A DNA stretch of 64,000 nucleotides from Myxococcota bacterium (GTDB taxonomy: Bacteria; Myxococcota_A; UBA9160; SMWR01): positions 58,955 to 122,954 of the forward strand of contig JBCCEW010000016.1 of NCBI GenBank assembly GCA_039030075.1, given 5' to 3'. Made by a program: the position numbers and the translations under genes. The notes beneath the pieces are model-generated. The model did not search any database. It worked only from the letters and a program-made list of their open reading frames with translations, and had not been told where the DNA came from. Positions within the stretch are counted from its first letter, which is position 1. Each line of letters begins with the position of its first letter. Shown here one piece after another: positions 58,920-64,000 of the stretch.

Positions 58920-61676
58920 TCAGCCGTGGAGCGCGCGCGCCGTCGGAGAGCGATCGTCGCGATAGTCGGCGGGCGCGCCGGCATAGAGCAGCTTCCCGCC
59001 CTCGGGCCCGCCACCCGGACCCAGGTCGATCAGGTGATCGGCCCGGCGCAACACCGCCGTGTGATGCTCGGTGACGACGATGCTCGCACCGCGATCGAGC
59101 AGCTGCTCGAAGCACCCCAGCAGCCGCTCGACGTCGGCCGGGTGCAGGCCCATCGTCGGCTCGTCGAAGACGTAGAGCGTGCCCGGCTTGCCGTCGGCCA
59201 GCGCCTGGGCGAGGCGCAAGCGCTGGGCCTCTCCACCAGAGAGCGTCGACAGCGGTTGTCCGAGGGAGAGATAGCCGAGGCCGACGTCCACCAGCGGCGT
59301 CAAGCGCGTCACGATGGCGCGTTCGTCGTGGAAGCGCGCGACGGCCTCGTCGACGCTCAGCCCCAGCACGTCGACGATGCTGAGTCCTTTCCAGGTCAGC
59401 TGGCGCGCTTCCGCGCGGTAGCGCGTCCCCAGGCACTGGTCGCAGGGCATCCGCACGTCGTCGAGGAACTGCATGTCGACGACGAGCTCGCCGGAACCCT
59501 CACACGTCTCGCAGCGCCCACCCGCCACGTTGAACGAGAACCAGCCCGGCCCCGCGCCGTGGGCCTTCGCCTCTCGCGTTTCGGAAAAACGCTTGCGGAT
59601 CGGATCGAAGGCGCCGGTGACCGTCGCGGCGTTCGAGCGCGGCGACTTCGAAGGCGGCTCGGGTTCGACGAGCACCACCTCTTCGAGGGCTTCGCCCCCG
59701 AGCACCGCAGCACAGGCACCGCGATCGGGTTCGCGTCGCAGCTGACCCACCAGCACCGAGCGCACCAGCGTCGTCTTCCCGGCCCCGGACACCCCCGAGA
59801 ACGCGACCAGCTGACCGAGCGGCACGGTGACGTCGAGGTCGCGCAGGTTGTTCTCGCAGGCCCCGCGGATCTCGAGCTTTCCCGTCGCCGGCCGTGGCTC
59901 CCGGTCGACGAGGTCGAAGTCTCCGCGCAGCGCGCGCCCGGTGAGCGACTCGGCCGCGTCCCGTACGACCGCGACCGGACCCTCGGCCATCACGCGGCCA
60001 CCGCGATGGCCCGCGCCCGGGCCGAGGTCGATGACGTGGTCGGCGGCCGCCACGACCTCGGGAGCGTGCTCGACCACGACCACCGTGTTCCCCTGATCGC
60101 GAACGCGCTGGAGGATGCCGATCAAGCGCGCGACGTCGCGGGCGTGGAGGCCCACCGAAGGCTCGTCGAGCACGTAGAGCGATGCGGTCAGCGTGCCGCC
60201 GAGCGCGGCCGCCAGCTGGATCCGCTGGGTCTCCCCGCCCGAGAGCGTGCGCACCGGGCGGTCGAGCGTGATGTAGCCGAGCCCGGCCTCGACGGCAGTC
60301 GCCACCCGCGCGCGCAGGTCGGCCAACACGCGTACGATGCGCTCCTCGGCCGCCGGCGGCAGCGACAGGTTCTCCAGGGTGTCGGCCAGCTCGGCGAGCG
60401 GCAGCGCGAGCATCTCGGTGATGTCGCGCCCGGCCAGGGACACGGCGCGCGCCGCCTCGCAGAGTCGGGTTCCGTCGCAGTCGGGGCACGGGTCGAAGCG
60501 GCGGTAGCGCGCGATCATCACGCGCGCCTGCACCTTGTAGCGCTTGCGCTCCAGGCGAACGAAGAACCCCCGGATCCCGCCCCAGAGTTCGTCGCCCGTG
60601 AAGAGCCAGTCGCGGGTGTCGGGGTCGAGCTCGTCGACCGGCACGTCGATCGGGACGCCCGCATCCTCGCACGCCGCCAACAGACGCTCGTGGGCCCGCC
60701 GCCCGCCCGGCGTCTGGAACGGAGCCACAGCACCCTCGGCCAGGCTCTTCGACGGGTCGGGGATCACGCGTTCGCGGTCGAGCCCGGGGACGCGACCGAA
60801 ACCTTCACACGCCTCGCAGGCTCCCAGCGCACTGTTGAAGGAGAAGAGCGCCGGCGTGGGCTCGGCGAAGGTGTCGCCGCACGTGTCACAGGCGAACGCG
60901 TTGCGATAGCGGGCGCGGTCTCGGTCGCGCGAAACCACGTGGCAGGTGCCATCGCCCCAGGCGAAGCCCTGGTGGATGGCGTCGCTGAGCCGGGCGGCCT
61001 CCCCCGGCCCGTCGCGTACGGCCAGCCGATCGATCACCAGGAGGCCATCCCGTCGCGCGGCGCTGAACTCCCGCGCCGAAAGCTCGCTCAGGTCCGAGAT
61101 GCCCCCCTCGGCGTCGAGGAGTCGCGTGTACCCCTCGCGGGCCAGCCGATCGCGCTGAGCCGCGGGCGTCTCGCCCTCGCGTTTCGCAAGCGCGGCGCCG
61201 ATCGTCACCGCCTGTCCCGCGAAGCGGTCGGCCACGCGCTGCGACACCGCACCGACGTCGCCGGGCTGCACCGGCACCTCGCATCGCGGGCACTCCATGG
61301 TGCCCGCGTGGGCGTAGAGCAACCGGAGGTGATCGAGGATCTCGGTGGCCGTGCCCACGGTGGAGCGGGCGTTGGTCACCCGGTTGCGCCGCTCGATCGC
61401 GATCGCCGGCGGCAAGTGCGAGATGAAGTCGACCTCGGGCCGCGGCAGGCGTTCGAGGAACTGACGCGCGTAGGTCGAGAGCGACGTCACGTAGCGGCGC
61501 TGGCCCTCGGCATAGAGGGTGTCGAAGGCGAGGGTCGACTTTCCCGAGCCGCTGACCCCGGTGATCACGGTGAGCGACCCGAGCGGGATCTCGCAGTCGA
61601 CGCCCGCGAGGTTGTGGCTGCGGGCGTTCTCGATGCGGATCGCCGGCCGCGTCGGCGAGACCGGCTGGGTCGTCAT
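58920..61676 (-). CDS. uvrA: Excinuclease ABC subunit A (UvrA)
   Basis: 918 residues. Two ABC ATPase modules: ITGVSGSGKSTLAFDTLYAEGQRRY and FSGVSGAGKTTLVRS (Walker A; first cited as GVSGSGKSTLAFD), signatures LSGGETQRIQLA and LSGGEAQRLRLA, and three zinc-type Cys clusters (CPRC; CDTCGDTF / CEACEGFGR; CETCEGSGE / CDQCLGTRY). A UvrB-binding-like region is present. Shorter by about 20 than Escherichia UvrA and somewhat divergent, so it could be a paralogue rather than the only UvrA. ATG overlaps the upstream gene by 1-4 bases. Confidence 0.93.
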   Translation of the reverse strand: MTTQPVSPTRPAIRIENARSHNLAGVDCEIPLGSLTVITGVSGSGKSTLAFDTLYAEGQRRYVTSLSTYARQFLERLPRPEVDFISHLPPAIAIERRNRVTNARSTVGTATEILDHLRLLYAHAGTMECPRCEVPVQPGDVGAVSQRVADRFAGQAVTIGAALAKREGETPAAQRDRLAREGYTRLLDAEGGISDLSELSAREFSAARRDGLLVIDRLAVRDGPGEAARLSDAIHQGFAWGDGTCHVVSRDRDRARYRNAFACDTCGDTFAEPTPALFSFNSALGACEACEGFGRVPGLDRERVIPDPSKSLAEGAVAPFQTPGGRRAHERLLAACEDAGVPIDVPVDELDPDTRDWLFTGDELWGGIRGFFVRLERKRYKVQARVMIARYRRFDPCPDCDGTRLCEAARAVSLAGRDITEMLALPLAELADTLENLSLPPAAEERIVRVLADLRARVATAVEAGLGYITLDRPVRTLSGGETQRIQLAAALGGTLTASLYVLDEPSVGLHARDVARLIGILQRVRDQGNTVVVVEHAPEVVAAADHVIDLGPGAGHRGGRVMAEGPVAVVRDAAESLTGRALRGDFDLVDREPRPATGKLEIRGACENNLRDLDVTVPLGQLVAFSGVSGAGKTTLVRSVLVGQLRREPDRGACAAVLGGEALEEVVLVEPEPPSKSPRSNAATVTGAFDPIRKRFSETREAKAHGAGPGWFSFNVAGGRCETCEGSGELVVDMQFLDDVRMPCDQCLGTRYRAEARQLTWKGLSIVDVLGLSVDEAVARFHDERAIVTRLTPLVDVGLGYLSLGQPLSTLSGGEAQRLRLAQALADGKPGTLYVFDEPTMGLHPADVERLLGCFEQLLDRGASIVVTEHHTAVLRRADHLIDLGPGGGPEGGKLLYAGAPADYRDDRSPTARALHG

Positions 61677-62023
61677 CAGGCGTCGGGACCGCGCTCGCTG
61701 TAGCGCCGGGCCTCTTCGGCGTAGGCGTCGAAGCCCGCGGACTCGGCGGCCGCCGCGGTGCGCTCCCACTCCTCTTGGGTCGGCGCCTCCTCCTGGGCGG
61801 CCGCGACGGCGCGCAACAGGAAGACGTTCCCGTCTCCCACCGCGCGGATGCGCAGCTCGGCCAGGGGCTCCGCGGCCTCGGCGATCGCCAGGAAGTCGAC
61901 GGCCTCGACGTGACGCTCCTCGGCGAGATACGCCTCGGCGATCGCCAGCGCCTGGTCCTTGCCGAGGTCTTTCTCGAGCAGGTGTCTGCGCTCGAGCGGT
62001 CCGGGAATCTTCGAACGGGCCAC
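61676..62023 (-). CDS. Unknown small helical protein between moeZ and uvrA
   Basis: 115 residues, Ala/Glu-rich, with helical repeats that resemble two TPR-like hairpins (ALAIAEAYLAEERHVEAVDF; ELRIRAVGDGNVFLLRAVAA). GTG with TAGGAG upstream. Overlaps uvrA by a base. No family recognised; operon position suggests co-expression with uvrA. Confidence 0.65.
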   Translation of the reverse strand: MARSKIPGPLERRHLLEKDLGKDQALAIAEAYLAEERHVEAVDFLAIAEAAEPLAELRIRAVGDGNVFLLRAVAAAQEEAPTQEEWERTAAAAESAGFDAYAEEARRYSERGPDA

Positions 62024-62031
62024 GGGTGCTC

Positions 62032-63192
62032 CTAATAGCGGGGGACGTCGGGGTCGACGGTCAACGACCAGGCCTCGATCCCGCCGGTGAGATTCTCGAC
62101 CCGGGCGAAGCCCGCGTCGAGCAGCAGTCGCGCCGCGCGCTCGCTGCGCGGGCCGTGGTGGCAGTGCACGATCACGCGCTTGCCGCGCCAGAGGTCGAAC
62201 TCAGCGAGGCGATCGCCGAGTTCGGCGAGCGGAACCAGCGTCGCGCCCTCGATGCGGGCGCGCTCCCACTCGTCGAGGTCGCGCACGTCGAGCAGCAAGT
62301 GCTCGGCGCCGTCGGCGCGCAGCGACGCCAGTGATGATGCGTCGATCGTCGGCGGCTCGCTCGGCTCCTCGGCCGGAACACCGCAGAAGCCGGCGTAGTC
62401 GATCAGCTCGGTGATCTCCGGTGTCTCGCCACAGGCCGGACACGCGGGATCCTTCTTCAACCGGAACTCGTGGAACTCCATGCGGAGCGCGTCGTACTGG
62501 AGGAGCCGTCCGTAGAGCGGATCGCCGAGCCCAGCGACGAGTTTCACCGTCTCGGTGGCCTGGATGATCGCGACCAGCCCGGGCAGCACACCGAGCACCC
62601 CTCCCTCGGCACACGAGGGCACGGCACCCGGCGGCGGCGGCTCGGGGTAGAGGCAGCGATAGCAGGGGCCATGCCGCGCATCGAAGACCGTCATCTGTCC
62701 ATCGAAGCGGAAGATCGAGCCGTGCACGTTCGGCTTGCCGAGCAGCACGCAAGCATCGTTGGTGAGGTAGCGCGTGGGGAAGTTGTCCGTGCCGTCGACG
62801 ATCACGTCGTACTCGGCAAAGAGCGCCATCGCGTTCTCCGACGACAGCCGCAGCGGGTGGCGCTCGACCTTCACGTCCGGGTTCATGGCCGCGATGCGCT
62901 CGGCGGCCACGTCGACCTTCAGGCGTCCGACGTCCGCGGTGCCGTAGAGCACCTGGCGATGCAGGTTCGAGGCGTCGACGACATCGAAGTCGACGAGGCC
63001 GAGGGTCCCGACGCCGGCGGCGGCAAGGTACTGGGCGAGCGGGCAGCCGAGGCCACCCGCGCCGATCAGCAGCACGCGTGCGTCGAGGAGCGCGCGTTGC
63101 CCTTCGAGCCCGACTTCGGGGAGTGTCAGATGGCGCCGGTAGCGGTCGAACTGGTCGGGGCGCAGCGGCGGTGCGGCCGGGGTGGGGGCCAT
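62032..63192 (-). CDS. moeZ: MoeB/ThiF-type adenylyltransferase fused to rhodanese (MoeZ-like)
   Basis: 386 residues. E1-like domain with nucleotide loop LIGAGGLGCPLAQYLAAAG, NLHRQVLY, VDGTDNFPTRYL, and zinc Cys pairs CYRCLYP and CPACGE. The C-terminal rhodanese domain (about residues 280-386) has the active Cys in VIVHCHHGPRSERA. MoeZ-type proteins activate ThiS/MoaD-like sulfur carriers. TAGCGT sits six bases before the ATG. Confidence 0.93.
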   Translation of the reverse strand: MAPTPAAPPLRPDQFDRYRRHLTLPEVGLEGQRALLDARVLLIGAGGLGCPLAQYLAAAGVGTLGLVDFDVVDASNLHRQVLYGTADVGRLKVDVAAERIAAMNPDVKVERHPLRLSSENAMALFAEYDVIVDGTDNFPTRYLTNDACVLLGKPNVHGSIFRFDGQMTVFDARHGPCYRCLYPEPPPPGAVPSCAEGGVLGVLPGLVAIIQATETVKLVAGLGDPLYGRLLQYDALRMEFHEFRLKKDPACPACGETPEITELIDYAGFCGVPAEEPSEPPTIDASSLASLRADGAEHLLLDVRDLDEWERARIEGATLVPLAELGDRLAEFDLWRGKRVIVHCHHGPRSERAARLLLDAGFARVENLTGGIEAWSLTVDPDVPRY

Positions 63193-63258
63193 CTCAGGAC
63201 GCTATCCCGTGCCCCGGGGCCGTCAAGCGGCGGTCGGCGGCGCGATGCGTCGGCAGCC

Positions 63259-63570
63259 CTAGTTGCGACTCGGCAGCACGACGACCGACTGGACCACACG
63301 CGGCCCGCCCTGGAGCTGCCAGCGCACCAGGACTCGATCCCCGGCCGCGAGTGCGCCCCAACCCGACTTGCCCTCGACGCGCGTCGACGGGCCCTTGGTG
63401 AAGGTGAGCGTCTCACCGCGACGACTCTGCACCGCGAGCGTGCTCCCGCTCGCGGAGACGACGGTGCCGTTGAACTCACGGACCTGCGCCTGTGCGGGGT
63501 GGGCCAGCACGAGCAGGAGACAAGAGAGGCCGAGGGCGACCCCACGCAGAGCAGCGTTCATCCGTTCCAT
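63259..63570 (-). CDS. Small exported protein, DUF5666-like
   Basis: 103 residues. Signal peptide to AQAQ, then a small beta-domain (FNGTVVSASGSTLAVQSRRG; AAGDRVLVRWQL) of OB-like pattern. Start ATG 63570 has GGGAG 7 bases upstream; ATG 63561 is close behind. Family likeness is weak. Confidence 0.6.
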   Translation of the reverse strand: MERMNAALRGVALGLSCLLLVLAHPAQAQVREFNGTVVSASGSTLAVQSRRGETLTFTKGPSTRVEGKSGWGALAAGDRVLVRWQLQGGPRVVQSVVVLPSRN

Positions 63571-63736
63571 CTCCCAGCTCCCCAAACCCGGGGTCCGTCG
63601 GTCCGCAGAGACCGCCGATTCAGCGCACGCCGTTGCGGGGGTCAGGGCGTGCTCGAAGCGATTGCCGTGCCGGTTCGACGCGTACGCCCCCCGGCACATT
63701 CTCCCAGCGTGGAGGCCGCGGGGGTCATCGCCCCGG

Positions 63737-63820
63737 TGCCGGAGGTGGGACTCGAACCCACATGGCCTTGCGACCGGGGCCTTTTGAGGGCCCTGCGTAT
63801 ACCAATTCCGCCACTCCGGC
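63737..63820 (-). tRNA. tRNA-Leu (CAA)
   Basis: 84 bases, class II tRNA with long variable arm. Acceptor GCCGGAG pairs with CTCCGGC; the anticodon loop CTCAAAA gives CAA (reads UUG). T-loop TTCGAGT. CCA not encoded. Confidence 0.93.
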
Positions 63821-63834
63821 AGGCGTGGCGCGCG

Positions 63835-63863
63835 AGCATACCAAAGCCCCGGGAGCGCCCCAA
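63835..63863 (-). promoter_or_regulatory. Promoter of tRNA-Leu
   Basis: On the minus strand: TTGGGG (63863-63858), 17 bases, TATGCT (63840-63835), 14 bases before the tRNA. Confidence 0.5.
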
Positions 63864-63884
63864 CGACCCGAAGCCACAGGGTTT

Positions 63885-63912
63885 TTGACAGCGGGGAAAG
63901 CTGCGTTAGCTT
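63885..63912 (+). promoter_or_regulatory. Promoter of tRNA-Ala
   Basis: TTGACA (63885-63890), a 16-base spacer and TAGCTT (63907-63912), 12 bases before the tRNA. Confidence 0.65.
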
Positions 63913-63924
63913 GAGAGTCCGCGT

Positions 63925-64000
63925 GGGGCTGTAGCTCAGCTGGGAGAGCATCAGGCTGGCAGTCTGAGGGTCAGGGGTTCGATCCCCCTCAGCTCCACCA
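63925..64000 (+). tRNA. tRNA-Ala (GGC)
   Basis: 76 bases including encoded CCA at the window edge. Acceptor GGGGCTG / CAGCTCC contains the G3-U70 pair that marks alanine tRNAs. Anticodon loop CTGGCAG gives GGC. Confidence 0.94.

Overview
This 64 kb window is high-GC, densely coded bacterial chromosome. The gene families point to a deltaproteobacterial-type lineage (Myxococcota / Desulfobacterota-related): a full type II secretion operon ending in a deltaproteobacterial-style GspN, a TldD/PmbA pair, an Mla-type lipid transporter, a CASTOR/POLLUX-like channel, and selenocysteine use. This is inferred from gene content only; no 16S or marker search could be run. Many genes overlap by 4 bases (ATGA or GTGA). 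Many others have a TAnnnT box 6-9 nt before the start codon and no ribosome binding site, which suggests frequent leaderless mRNAs.

Layout. 1-53: start of dnaK (minus). 380-13486: type II secretion operon gspCDEFGHIJKLMN. 13518-19644: an ArsR-methyltransferase fusion, a HAD phosphatase, tldD, pmbA, an MBL-fold hydrolase and a HEAT-repeat protein, mostly overlapping. 19597-22294: DoxX, a CaiB/BaiF CoA-transferase, and a peroxiredoxin whose catalytic residue is an in-frame UGA followed at once by a bSECIS-like hairpin. 22377-25383: an ArsC-like protein, ammonium transporter, ArfB and a phosphopantetheinyl transferase. 25377-28875 (minus): an mla-type operon. 28994-35014: maf, yggS, proC, a DivIVA-like protein, an FmdB zinc ribbon, folD, gcvT and gcvH. 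35030-40826: a MerR-TPR fusion, a desaturase, two methyltransferases and a GT-C glycosyltransferase.

40981-50418 is the most unusual region. It is a head-to-tail array of small, mostly unknown + strand genes. They are separated by about ten related ~125 bp imperfect palindromes with the architecture of integron attC sites: RYYYAAC at one end, GTTRRRY at the other, and inner GGCGTTGCAGCTG / CAGCTGAACGCC arms with one unpaired base. No integrase gene or clear attI is visible, so it fits a CALIN (attC cluster lacking an integrase) or the distal part of a sedentary chromosomal integron. Sites are most intact on the left and decay to the right. Most carry an internal extended -10 promoter-like box.

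50428-58635: small zinc-ribbon and membrane proteins, the tRNA-Sec gene (selC, which pairs functionally with the Sec peroxiredoxin), a sterol-desaturase-family enzyme, a large ion channel, a HAD phosphatase and a ribosome-hibernation factor. 58920-63570 (minus): uvrA, a small unknown protein, a MoeB/ThiF-rhodanese protein and a secreted protein. 63737-64000: divergent tRNA-Leu(CAA) and tRNA-Ala(GGC), each with a recognisable promoter. No CRISPR array, insertion sequence, prophage or rRNA was seen.
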